From the NCBI GenBank assembly GCA_963754235.1, contig CAVWFK010000017.1, positions 24,513 through 88,512 of the forward strand: 64,000 nucleotides of DNA. Reading direction: 5' to 3'. This DNA comes from DATAYA01 sp963754235 (GTDB taxonomy: Bacteria > Pseudomonadota > Alphaproteobacteria > Acetobacterales > Acetobacteraceae). Within the stretch, counting starts at the first letter, position 1. Each line of letters opens with the position of its first letter. A program made the translations under genes and the position numbers. A model generated the notes under the pieces. It ran no database searches, was not told the DNA's origin, and worked only from the letters and a program-made list of their open reading frames with translations. Shown in pieces: positions 28,705-37,036 of this stretch.

Positions 28705-30147
28705 ATGACCGACGAAGACCTCTGCTTCCTACCCGCCCACGAGCTGGCGGCCATGATCGCGGCACGGCACGTCTCGCCGGTCGAGGCAATGCGCGCCGTG
28801 CTGGCGCGGATCGAAGCGCACGAGCCACACGTCAACGCCTTCGCGACGTTGCTGCCCGAACAGGCAATGGCGGCGGCACAGCGCGCGGAGGCGGCGGTGG
28901 CGTCGGGCGCGGTCCTTGGCCCGCTGCACGGCGTGCCGGTGACGATCAAGGACTTGGTGGCCACGCGCGGCATCGCGACCCAGCGCGGCAGCCGCATCTT
29001 CGCCGGCGCAATCCCAAACGAGGATGCGCCGCTGGTCACGCGGCTGCGCTGCGCCGGTGCCATCGTGATCGGCAAGACGACGACCTCCGAGTTCGGCTGG
29101 ACCGGCGTCTCGCGCAGCCCGCTCACCGGGATCACGCACAACCCGTGGAAGCACGGCTATAACGCCGGCGCGTCCTCGGCCGGGGCGGGGGCGGCGGCGG
29201 CGGCCGGGTTCGGCCATCTGCACCAGGGCTCGGACGGCGCCGGCTCGATCCGGATGCCGAGCCATTTCTGCGGCGTCTTCGGCCTCAAGCCGAGCTATGG
29301 ACGGGTGCCCTACGCGCCGCCGCCGAACAACGATCAGATGTCGCATATGGGGCCGATGACCCGCACGGTCCGGGACGCGGCGCTGATGCTGCGGGTGATG
29401 GCGGGGCCACACCCGGTCGACTACACGAGCCTCGAAGCGCTGCCCGCCGACTATCCGGCGCGGCTCGGCGAGGGCATCGCGGGACGGCGGATCGCGTTCA
29501 GCCCCGATCTCGGCCATGCCCGCGTCGATCCCGAAATCGCCGACCTCGTGGCGCAAGCGGTGGCGGTGTTCGCGGCCGAACTGGGCGCGCGAGTCGAGAC
29601 CGCGGCGACCCCGTGGGCGGCCGACGGGCCGGAGCTGATCCGCTTCTTCTGGACCGCGCACATGGCTCTCCATGCCCGCCACCTGCCGCAATGGGAGGCG
29701 CAGATGGACGAGGGGCTGGTCGCCTGTGCGAAGCAAGGTGCTGGCCTGAGCGTGGCGCAATACCAGCAGATGCGGGAACGGAAACTCGCGTACGGCTCGG
29801 CGATCAACCGGTGGATGGAGGATTGGGATTTCCTGCTCACGCCCGCGGTGTCGGTCGCGGCGTTCCCGGCCGAGCGGCTGATGCCCGAGCACTGGCCGCA
29901 GCACGAGTGGGATTGGCTGTCCTGGGCGGAGTTCTCCTACCCTTTCAACATGTCGCAAAATCCCGCGGCTTCGGTGCCGTGCGGGTTCACGAGGGGGGGC
30001 CTGCCGGTGGGATTGCAGATCGTGGGCCGTCGTTTCGACGATTTGGGCGTGTTGCAGGCGGCGGCCGCATTCGAGCGGGCACGGCCGTGGGCTGATCGGC
30101 GGCCGGCCCTGCGATCTCCGTCTCCGTCGTCACCGCGCGCGGCGTAA
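28705..30147 (+). CDS. amidase signature family enzyme
   Basis: A 480-residue amidohydrolase with the Ser-cisSer-Lys triad. The Lys is in HGVPVTIKDLVATRG; the Ser-rich loop is NAGASSAGAGAAAAAGFGH; and the nucleophile region is GSDGAGSIRMPSHFCGVFGL. The first Gly-Gly-Ser of the usual signature is Gly-Ala-Ser here. The substrate is unknown: some members hydrolyse amides, others are tRNA amidotransferase A, which is unlikely here because no gatB or gatC is adjacent. The last ~53 codons overlap the convergent PQQ-propeller gene. Confidence 0.88.
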   Translation: MTDEDLCFLPAHELAAMIAARHVSPVEAMRAVLARIEAHEPHVNAFATLLPEQAMAAAQRAEAAVASGAVLGPLHGVPVTIKDLVATRGIATQRGSRIFAGAIPNEDAPLVTRLRCAGAIVIGKTTTSEFGWTGVSRSPLTGITHNPWKHGYNAGASSAGAGAAAAAGFGHLHQGSDGAGSIRMPSHFCGVFGLKPSYGRVPYAPPPNNDQMSHMGPMTRTVRDAALMLRVMAGPHPVDYTSLEALPADYPARLGEGIAGRRIAFSPDLGHARVDPEIADLVAQAVAVFAAELGARVETAATPWAADGPELIRFFWTAHMALHARHLPQWEAQMDEGLVACAKQGAGLSVAQYQQMRERKLAYGSAINRWMEDWDFLLTPAVSVAAFPAERLMPEHWPQHEWDWLSWAEFSYPFNMSQNPAASVPCGFTRGGLPVGLQIVGRRFDDLGVLQAAAAFERARPWADRRPALRSPSPSSPRAA

Positions 30148-31756
30148 AGGCGTAAACGCGCCCGTTGCCCGCGACATAGAGCCGGCCGTCGGCGGCCAGG
30201 ATGGTCTCGAAGCGCTGCAGTCCTTCCATCCGATCGTCCGGGCCGCCGCCCGAAAAGACGGCCGCGCCGTTATCCGCGCGAAACCCATGCAGCCGCCCGT
30301 CGCCGTCGACGCCGCCGCCGGCGACCCAGACGATGCGGTCGGTGCGCCCATCCGTGGTGGTGCTGATCGGCTGGCCGCGGCCGTCGAAGGGAGCGCACCA
30401 CGCGACCCGCATGGACGGCTCCTCGCCGCCCTTGACGCGCAGTGCGATGAGGGCGCGGTCGCGCTGACCGGCGGGACAACCGGCTCCCCGGCCTTGGAAA
30501 ACGACCATCGCGTCGGCGTCCGAGGGGTAGAAGATCGGCGCCGTGATGATCGGCCAACTCGTTTCGCGGCGCTCGACCAGGGCGCCACCGATCCCGCCGA
30601 GGTGTGCGCGATCGAGCAGATAGCTGTGCCCGTTCTTGCTGAGTGCCAAGACCATGTCACGCCCGCCGGCGGTGATGGGCACCGGATTGGCACCGCCGAG
30701 GTCAAGGTCGGCCGCGTCCATCTGTTGCCAATTCGCCGGCGCGAAGAAATCCGCAGGCCCGGCGGGCTGGCGCAAGTCGCGGTCGAGCGCGATCACCGCC
30801 TCGCCGCCATTCCAGGTGTCGGTGCCGGCGGTGTTGCCGGTCGTGACATACATCCGTCCCCCGGCTTCGACGATCCCGCCTGGCGCCCAAATGCCGCCCT
30901 TCTCCGCCCGGGTCGCGAACGCGCCGGTGACCGCGGGCCGGTCGAGCGAAACCCCGACCACCCAGCCGTGGTATGGGCCGCAGTCGCCCGAATTGCCGCC
31001 ATACGGCACGAATAGCTGCCCATCCATCAAAGCGAGAGCGCCGCGTTGGCCCTGTAAGCCCGGGATGAAGGCCGCACCTCGTGCGGCCAGCGCAGCGGCC
31101 ACGTCCACCGGCCAGCCCGGGAGCACCGCGCCATCACGCAGCGAAAGGCCGAAGATCAGATGCCGCGGTCCGGCCGGGCCGCCCACCATCGCATCGAGAT
31201 AGAGCGCGCCCGTGGCGGGATCGATCACGGGGGTGCCGGTGACGCCGAGCGGGTCGAGATTGCCACACGGCAGTTCGGCCAGCGGAACCGGCGCACCCAG
31301 CGCGCGCTGCCAGACCGGCCGGCCGGTGGCCGCGTCGAGCGCCATCACGACGTCGGTCTCGGTCGCGACGATCACCACTCCCGCTTCCCCGCCTCGCGGC
31401 TGCCAGAACAGCGGCTGCGCAAGGACCGCACCGGGCACCTGGCCGTCGAACTGCTTGTCACGGTGCAGCATGGCCGCGGATTGCAGCGTCAGGTCCGGGA
31501 CAACATAGGCGCCGTCGCGGTCAACGGCGTTGTGGTAGTTCGTGACCGACGCCGCTCGGGCGATCTCGCCGCCAAACAGCGAGGTCGCGATCAGGAGCCC
31601 GGCGGCGAGGCGGCTACAATGGCCGCCTCGCGCGCTGCGGCGCCCCCTCCACCATCCGGCATAGGTCCAATTGCTGGGATAGCGTGATCTGTCCCGCCGG
31701 AAGCGGGGGTGGTTCTCCGTCGCCCACATGTAGCCTCTCGCGTGTCGGTGCCGCAC
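29987..31756 (-). CDS. secreted PQQ-type beta-propeller protein
   Basis: A 589-residue protein with an N-terminal signal segment (SRLAAGLLIATSLFGGEIAR, then AAS). Repeating propeller blades follow, with motifs such as VVMALDAATGRPVWQRALG, TGTPVIDPATGALYLDAMV and RLYVAGNGRVYAFT. It resembles pyrrolo-quinoline-quinone repeat proteins, but the metal and PQQ-binding residues of a true dehydrogenase are not evident, so a structural or binding role is as likely. The start may be ATG 31729 instead. The Pro-rich tail of about 50 residues lies antisense to the amidase 3' end, so the stop of one gene is inside the other. Confidence 0.75.
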   Translation of the reverse strand: MRHRHARGYMWATENHPRFRRDRSRYPSNWTYAGWWRGRRSARGGHCSRLAAGLLIATSLFGGEIARAASVTNYHNAVDRDGAYVVPDLTLQSAAMLHRDKQFDGQVPGAVLAQPLFWQPRGGEAGVVIVATETDVVMALDAATGRPVWQRALGAPVPLAELPCGNLDPLGVTGTPVIDPATGALYLDAMVGGPAGPRHLIFGLSLRDGAVLPGWPVDVAAALAARGAAFIPGLQGQRGALALMDGQLFVPYGGNSGDCGPYHGWVVGVSLDRPAVTGAFATRAEKGGIWAPGGIVEAGGRMYVTTGNTAGTDTWNGGEAVIALDRDLRQPAGPADFFAPANWQQMDAADLDLGGANPVPITAGGRDMVLALSKNGHSYLLDRAHLGGIGGALVERRETSWPIITAPIFYPSDADAMVVFQGRGAGCPAGQRDRALIALRVKGGEEPSMRVAWCAPFDGRGQPISTTTDGRTDRIVWVAGGGVDGDGRLHGFRADNGAAVFSGGGPDDRMEGLQRFETILAADGRLYVAGNGRVYAFTPRAVTTETEIAGPAADQPTAVPARMRPPPATRPNRRNDGPRSAIPPAGPPS

Positions 31757-31861
31757 ATGGACCCATCAAGCGTGCGACGGCTCAAGCCATTTCTTCCAGC
31801 CCAACCGGCGGCCGGCATGAGGGCGGGTCAGCCTCCCGGCCGGACAGTAGCGCGGCCCGCT

Positions 31862-32287
31862 TCAGCCCATGCCGCCACCCTGGCCGACCATGCTGCTGAT
31901 CTGGTCGAGGTGCCGGTTCGCCGCGGTCCAATAGCCGCGGCTCACGTCGATGCGCGCGTCGTTCATCTGGGCCATTGCGCTGTGCATGTCGCTCGAACTC
32001 ATGCCCATGTTGCCGAGATCCGATTGCAGCGCGGTGAGTGCCGACATCGCATCGGCGCGATTGTGGTTGGCGATCGCCTGCTTCGCCGCCTGCATGTCCT
32101 TCTGCGTCGTCTGCATTGGCGAGGGCGCCGCCGGGGCGGGCGCGGGGGCCGGCGCCGGCGGGGGTGCGACTGTGGTTGCGGCCTGCTGCTTGTTGCCCAT
32201 ACCCAAGGCCGAGCACCCGGCGAGCAGGCCGGTGCCCAGCAGGGCGGCGCCCAGCCTCAGAGCCGGTTTCGCAAAAAGCTGACGCAT
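31862..32287 (-). CDS. putative lipoprotein B (duplicated pair)
   Basis: A 141-residue protein with a lipobox: LGAALLGTGLLAGCSALG, Cys being the acylated residue. A Pro/Ala linker follows, then a helical domain (QTTQKDMQAAKQAIANHNRA, and MSALTALQSDLGNMG). It is the same length and plan as the protein at 32541-32966, from which it arose by tandem duplication. Unknown function, membrane-anchored in the periplasm. Confidence 0.7.
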   Translation of the reverse strand: MRQLFAKPALRLGAALLGTGLLAGCSALGMGNKQQAATTVAPPPAPAPAPAPAAPSPMQTTQKDMQAAKQAIANHNRADAMSALTALQSDLGNMGMSSSDMHSAMAQMNDARIDVSRGYWTAANRHLDQISSMVGQGGGMG

Positions 32288-32358
32288 CGGCTTGTGCTCC
32301 CCTGTCATTGACGGTTGCGCGCAGTTTAGGCCGCGTGCGCAGGGAGGCAAACGCCGCG

Positions 32359-32433
32359 TCAGTCCAGGAACCGCTTGCCGCGATTGAGGATGCCCCGCGG
32401 ATCCGGCGAGGCCTTCAGCGACCGCATCACGGC
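32359..32433 (-). pseudogene. C-terminal remnant of an FAD-linked oxidase gene
   Basis: The minus strand reads VMRSLKASPDPRGILNRGKR then FLD and a TGA at 32361-32359. The intact gene at 33139 ends VMRSLKTTLDPRGILNPGK then LFLN. About 75 bases are preserved. It lies between the two lipoprotein genes in the same relative place as the full gene does, showing that a glcD-lipoprotein unit was duplicated and one oxidase copy then deleted. Confidence 0.8.
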
Positions 32434-32540
32434 AGGAACTCAAGATTGCGGCCGTTGGGCCCAGCAATGTCGCTGATGCAGTCGCGTTGTCGGCCTGCCG
32501 CGTCTGGTGCGCCGCGGCAGGCCGGAAGTGCATGAAGGCG

Positions 32541-32966
32541 TCAGTGGGCTCCGCCGCCTCCCCCGGAGTAGATAGCGCTGCGGGTCTGCGTGACCTCTCG
32601 CTCCGCCGCCGTCCAAGCCCCGTTGCTCACGTCGCGCCGGGTCCGCGTGAGGCCGGCCATTACCCTGCCTTGCACCTGGGGACCCATGCCAACGCTCGGG
32701 ATTTCCGACTGGATGCTGTCAAGCGCCGCCATCGCATCGGCCGTGTTGCGGGTCGTGATCGCATTCTCCAGCGTGGCCACGTCAGCCCGCGCCCGCATCA
32801 TCGGATCGACCTGCGGCGGCGACGGGGCTGGTGCGGCGGCCGCGGCGGTCGTGGCGGTCGTGGGTGTCTCGGCGGTCGTCGGTGTCTGCTGACATCCCGC
32901 GATCAACGCCGGCAGCAGAAACGCCGCGCCCATAAGCAGGGCGGGTTTCAAATGCGTTCTCGACAT
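32541..32966 (-). CDS. putative lipoprotein A (duplicated pair)
   Basis: A 141-residue protein starting MSRTHLKPALLMGAAFLLPA with lipobox ALIAGC, a Thr/Ala/Pro linker, and a helical domain with TLENAITTRNTADAMAALDS then IQSEIPSVGMGPQ. Residue patterns (N-x-A-DAM-AL--LQS) are shared with the neighbour at 31862. No named family recognised. It is encoded downstream of the FAD oxidase gene on the same strand. Confidence 0.7.
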   Translation of the reverse strand: MSRTHLKPALLMGAAFLLPALIAGCQQTPTTAETPTTATTAAAAAPAPSPPQVDPMMRARADVATLENAITTRNTADAMAALDSIQSEIPSVGMGPQVQGRVMAGLTRTRRDVSNGAWTAAEREVTQTRSAIYSGGGGGAH

Positions 32967-33138
32967 GGGGCAGCGCTCCTTGTTTAAGGTCCCGAGGAGA
33001 TCGGACAGTAGTGCGCGGCCGCGCGCTACTGCAATAGTGCAACAAGATTCGACGTCCGTTGTGGTACAAATACGACGCTTCGCCGGCTCAAGGCGCGCGG
33101 CGCCGAGCCGCATGCCGGCGCCTCCGGGTGATGTCGCT

Positions 33139-34518
33139 TCAATTCAGGAACAACTTGCCGGGATTGAGGATGCCGCGCGGATCGAGTGTCGTTTTCAGCG
33201 ACCGCATCACCGCGATCGCCTCGTCGCCGATTTCAACCTGAAGGAACTCTCGTTTGCCGATGCCGATGCCGTGTTCGCCAGTGCACGAGCCGCCGAGTGC
33301 GAGCGCGCGGGCAACGATCTTCCTGTCGAGCTCCCAGGCTCGGGCGAGGCCGTCCGGCTCGGGCGGCACCAGGATCACGGTATGGAAATTGCCATCGCCG
33401 ACATGGCCCACGATCGGCGCGAGCAGGCCGGAGGCGTTGATGTCCTCCTTCGCGCCCAGCACGGCCTGGGCGAGCTGCGAGATCGGCACGATCGCATCGG
33501 TTGTGACCCCGCGATGGCCTGGCCGCAGCGCAAGTGCCGCCCAGTAGGCATCGTGCCGCGCCTGCCACAGCCGGTTGCGCTCGGTGCTGTCGGTGGCCCA
33601 GATGAAGCCGCGCGCACCCAATCCCGTCGCGATTTCCTGCGCCTGCGCCGCCTGCTCGGCAGCGCTCGCCGTCGTACCGTGGAACTCAAAGAACAGCGTC
33701 GGCACGGCTGCGAGATCGGCGAGCTTCGAGAAGGCGATGCAGCCGGCCATCTGCACATCGTCGAGCAGTTCCATCCGCGCGACGGGAATTCCCATCTGCA
33801 ATATTGCGATCACGGTCTCGACCGCGCCCGCGAGCGTCTCGAACTGACAGATGGCCGACGACATCGCCTCCGGGATGCCGTGCAGGCGAAGCTGGATTTC
33901 GGTGATGACGCCGAGCGTGCCCTCCGAGCCGATGAACAGGCGCGTGAGATCGTAACCCGCCGCCGATTTGCGCACCCGTCCGCCGGTTCGGATCACGCGC
34001 CCGTCGGCGAGGGCCACGGTCAGGCCAAGCACGTTCTCGCGGATCGTGCCATAGCGCACCGCGTTGGTGCCGGAGGCGCGCGTGGCGCACATCCCCCCGA
34101 TCGTGCATTCGCTGCCCGGATCGACGGGAAAAAACAGGCCGCTGTCACGCAGATGCTCGTTCAGCCCCTGGCGCGTGACGCCGGCCTCGACACGGCAGTC
34201 CATGTCGGCCTGATTGACTTCGAGCACGCGCGTCATGCGCGAGAGGTCGAGGCTGATGCCGCCGCGGACCGGCGTCACGTGACCCTCGAGCGACGTGCCC
34301 GCGCCGAAGGCCGTCAGCGGCACGCCATCCGCGTTGCAGAGCGCCAGCAGCCGCGCGGCCTCCTCGGTCGTCTCGACATAGGCGACCGCATCGGGCGCGT
34401 GCGGCGGCTGGGTGTCTTCGCCATGGCTGTGCTGCTCGCGGATGCTGGCGTTGGTGGAGAGCCGCTCGCCGAGCAGGTCGCGGGCGGCGGCGAGGGTTGT
34501 GGTGAGGTGCTGGGACAT
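33139..34518 (-). CDS. FAD-linked oxidase, D-lactate/glycolate dehydrogenase-like
   Basis: A 459-residue flavoprotein. N-terminal FAD_binding_4 domain: VPLTAFGAGTSLEGHVTPVR, DPGSECTIGGMCATRASGT and GYDLTRLFIGSEGTLGVITE. C-terminal substrate domain: PIVGHVGDGNFHTVILVPP with metal-binding His, and GSCTGEHGIGIGKREFL. It matches the GlcD/Dld group that oxidises D-2-hydroxy acids to keto acids and passes electrons to quinone or cytochrome. The substrate cannot be assigned from sequence. A 75-base copy of its 3' end lies at 32359-32433. Confidence 0.88.
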   Translation of the reverse strand: MSQHLTTTLAAARDLLGERLSTNASIREQHSHGEDTQPPHAPDAVAYVETTEEAARLLALCNADGVPLTAFGAGTSLEGHVTPVRGGISLDLSRMTRVLEVNQADMDCRVEAGVTRQGLNEHLRDSGLFFPVDPGSECTIGGMCATRASGTNAVRYGTIRENVLGLTVALADGRVIRTGGRVRKSAAGYDLTRLFIGSEGTLGVITEIQLRLHGIPEAMSSAICQFETLAGAVETVIAILQMGIPVARMELLDDVQMAGCIAFSKLADLAAVPTLFFEFHGTTASAAEQAAQAQEIATGLGARGFIWATDSTERNRLWQARHDAYWAALALRPGHRGVTTDAIVPISQLAQAVLGAKEDINASGLLAPIVGHVGDGNFHTVILVPPEPDGLARAWELDRKIVARALALGGSCTGEHGIGIGKREFLQVEIGDEAIAVMRSLKTTLDPRGILNPGKLFLN

Positions 34519-34570
34519 GGCGATCCTTGGCGTTGCCGCGGAATGCGGTAATGTTACACCGTTTGCTCAT

Positions 34571-34654
34571 CGTCGTGCTCGGCGAGGGCCGAGCGTCCAC
34601 GACTTTTGCGGCCGCACGACAGACGTGGATGGTCGGCATTCGCCGACCATAACG
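34571..34654. repeat. REP/BIME-like palindromic element, copy B
   Basis: CGTCGTGCTCGGCGAGGGC then CGAGCGTCCACGACTTTTGC, a spacer, and AGACGTGGATGGTCGGC then ATTCGCCGACCATAACG. It has the same two-hairpin plan as the element at 23776-23863, with the arm sequences exchanged between GGTCGGC and GCTCGGC types. It sits between the divergent FAD oxidase and rarA genes. Confidence 0.75.
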
Positions 34655-34715
34655 GGCTGGATGGCGCGCTCCGGCCCGGGTCGCAATCGGCCTGCGGCGG
34701 GATCACATTGCGCGC

Positions 34716-36047
34716 GTGACTCCGCCGCCGCCCACCTTGGACCTGTTCGCCCCGGATGCGCCGCCTCCGGCCGCCGACGCGGCGCGCCCGCTCGCCGACC
34801 GGTTGCGGCCCGCCACGCTCGCCGAGGTGGTGGGCCAGGACCACCTCCTCGGCCCCGAGGGCTCCATCACCCGGATGCTGGCGCGCGGCTCGCTCGCGTC
34901 GCTGATCCTGTGGGGGCCGCCGGGGTCGGGCAAGACCACGATCGCGCGGCTGCTCGCCCAGGCATCGGGGCTGCATTTCGTGCAGCTCTCGGCGGTGTTC
35001 TCGGGGGTCGCCGACCTCAAGCGCGCCTTCGAGGATGCCGCGCGCCGCCGCCGGGCGGGGCAGGGGACGCTGCTGTTCGTGGACGAGATCCACCGCTTCA
35101 ACCGCGCCCAGCAGGACGGGTTTTTGCCGGTTGTGGAGACCGGCACCGTCACCCTGATCGGCGCGACCACGGAAAACCCGTCCTTCGCGCTGAACGGCGC
35201 GTTGCTCTCGCGCTGCCAGGTGCTGGTGCTGCGGCGGCTCGATGATGCCGCGCTGTGCCACCTGCTCGGGCGCGCCGAGGCCGATGCGGGGCGCGTCCTG
35301 CCGCTCGGCCCGGAGGCGCGCGCCGCGCTGGTCGCGATGTCGGACGGCGACGGCCGCTACCTGTTCAACATGGCCGAGCAGGTGCTGGCGCTGCCGCCCG
35401 AGACGCCGGCGCTCGATGCCGCCGCACTTGCAGACCTGCTCGCGCGGCATGCGGCGCTCTACGACAAGGACCGCGAGGAGCACTACAACCTGATCTCCGC
35501 GCTGCATAAGTCGCTGCGCGGCTCGGACCCCGACGCGGCGCTCTATTGGCTGGCGCGGATGCTGGCCGGCGGGGAGGACGCGCGTTACGTGGCCCGCCGG
35601 CTGGTGCGTTTCGCGTCCGAGGATATCGGCCTCGCCGACCCGCAGGCGCTGGTGCAGGCGCTGGCGGCGTGGGAGGCGTATGAGCGGCTGGGCAGTCCCG
35701 AGGGGGAACTCGCGATTGCACAGGCCGTGCTCTATCTCGGCACCGCGCCGAAATCGAACGCCGCCTATACGGCGCTCGGCGAGGCGATAGCGGCGGCCAA
35801 GGGCACCGGCAGCCTGATGCCGCCTGCGCACATCCTGAACGCGCCGACACGGCTGATGAAGGACCTCGGCTACGCGCGCGGCTACGCCTACGACCATGCA
35901 CAGGACGATGCGTTCTCGGGCCAGGACTACTTTCCCGAGGGGATGGCGCGGCGCGACTTCTATCGCCCCGCCGATCGCGGTTTCGAGCGCGAGGTGGGCC
36001 GCCGGCTCGCCACTTGGGCCAAGCTGCGGGCCGAGCGGCAGGGATGA
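34716..36047 (+). CDS. rarA: replication-associated recombination protein A
   Basis: A 443-residue AAA+ ATPase of the RarA/MgsA/WRNIP1 family acting at stalled replication forks. LADRLRPATLAEVVGQDHLL, Walker A GPPGSGKTT (residues ~68-76), Walker B LLFVDEIHRFNRAQQ (~120-134), sensor TTENPSFALN, and the C-terminal oligomerisation region with RFASEDIGLADPQAL. The start is GTG 34716. The stop overlaps the RluA-type gene start as ATGA, so translation is coupled. Confidence 0.93.
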   Translation: MTPPPPTLDLFAPDAPPPAADAARPLADRLRPATLAEVVGQDHLLGPEGSITRMLARGSLASLILWGPPGSGKTTIARLLAQASGLHFVQLSAVFSGVADLKRAFEDAARRRRAGQGTLLFVDEIHRFNRAQQDGFLPVVETGTVTLIGATTENPSFALNGALLSRCQVLVLRRLDDAALCHLLGRAEADAGRVLPLGPEARAALVAMSDGDGRYLFNMAEQVLALPPETPALDAAALADLLARHAALYDKDREEHYNLISALHKSLRGSDPDAALYWLARMLAGGEDARYVARRLVRFASEDIGLADPQALVQALAAWEAYERLGSPEGELAIAQAVLYLGTAPKSNAAYTALGEAIAAAKGTGSLMPPAHILNAPTRLMKDLGYARGYAYDHAQDDAFSGQDYFPEGMARRDFYRPADRGFEREVGRRLATWAKLRAERQG

Positions 36048-37033
36048 GTGCCACGATGAGCGTGGGCCAGCGCACGGTCTCGGACGACGAGGCGGAAATC
36101 CGGCTCGACCGCTGGTTCCGCCGCCACTTTCCAGGCCTAACCCAGGGCGCCATCGAGAAGCTGTGCCGCACCGGGCAGGTACGGGTGAATGGCGGGCGGG
36201 TGAGTGCGGCCACGCGCCTGCTGCCCGGACAAGCGGTGCGGGTGCCGCCCAAGGCGATGGCGGACGAGACTCCCCGGAATGAATTGCAGGCGGCGGCGCC
36301 ACCGGTCGATCCGCGCGAGGCCGAAGCCCTGCGGCGCCGGGTGCTGTATCGCGACGAGGCGCTGATCGTGCTCGACAAGCCGTTCGGATTGCCGGTGCAG
36401 GGCGGCCCGGGCATCAGGCGCCATCTCGATGGTCTGCTGGAGGCGCTGCGGTTCGACGCCCAGGCGCGGCCGCGGCTGGTGCATCGGCTGGATCGCGACA
36501 CCTCCGGTGTGTTGCTGCTGGCGCGCACGCCGGGGATTGCGGCGCGGCTCGCGGCGCTGTTCCGCGAGAGCCGTGTGCGCAAGACGTATTGGGCGGTGAT
36601 AGCAGGCCGCCCGATGCCGGAGGAGGGCCGGATCGACCTGCCGCTCACCCGCATCAACGGCCTGCGCGGTGAGCGGACCGCGCCCGACCCGGGCGGCGTG
36701 CGTGCGATCACGGAGTACGCGACACTCGATCACGCTGGCCGCCGCTTCGCCTGGTTGGAGCTTTCGCCGCTGACCGGACGGACGCACCAGTTGCGCGCTC
36801 ATTGCGCGGCGATCGGCACGCCGATCCTGGGCGATCGCAGCTACGGGGCCGCGGCGGCGGCGGTGGACTCGGCATCCCCGCATCTGCATCTTCACGCCCG
36901 CGCGCTCGCCCTGCCGCATCCGCTGGGTGGGGCCCTGGAGGTGGCAGCCGAGCTGCCGCCGCACATGAAAGAGACCGCCCGTGCTCTTGGTTTTGCAGCT
37001 CCCGCGGCGCCGCCGCCGCGCCGATCTCGTTAA
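36044..37033 (+). CDS. RluA-family pseudouridine synthase (RluC-like)
   Basis: A 329-residue rRNA pseudouridine synthase. The N-terminal S4 RNA-binding domain (RLDRWFRRHFPGLTQGAIEK) is followed by the catalytic domain with the Asp motif HRLDRDTSGVLLLART and later ELSPLTGRTHQLRAHCA. The exact target uridines (RluC versus RluD type) cannot be read from sequence. It begins at ATG 36044, overlapping rarA, and ends three bases before the AsmA gene, so the genes form one transcription unit. Confidence 0.9.
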   Translation: MSATMSVGQRTVSDDEAEIRLDRWFRRHFPGLTQGAIEKLCRTGQVRVNGGRVSAATRLLPGQAVRVPPKAMADETPRNELQAAAPPVDPREAEALRRRVLYRDEALIVLDKPFGLPVQGGPGIRRHLDGLLEALRFDAQARPRLVHRLDRDTSGVLLLARTPGIAARLAALFRESRVRKTYWAVIAGRPMPEEGRIDLPLTRINGLRGERTAPDPGGVRAITEYATLDHAGRRFAWLELSPLTGRTHQLRAHCAAIGTPILGDRSYGAAAAAVDSASPHLHLHARALALPHPLGGALEVAAELPPHMKETARALGFAAPAAPPPRRSR

Positions 37034-37036
37034 TCG

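Noticed and set aside
28705..30147. amidase as gatA (tRNA amidotransferase subunit)
   Set aside because: No gatB or gatC nearby, and the Ser-loop differs from the GatA consensus; kept as a general amidase.
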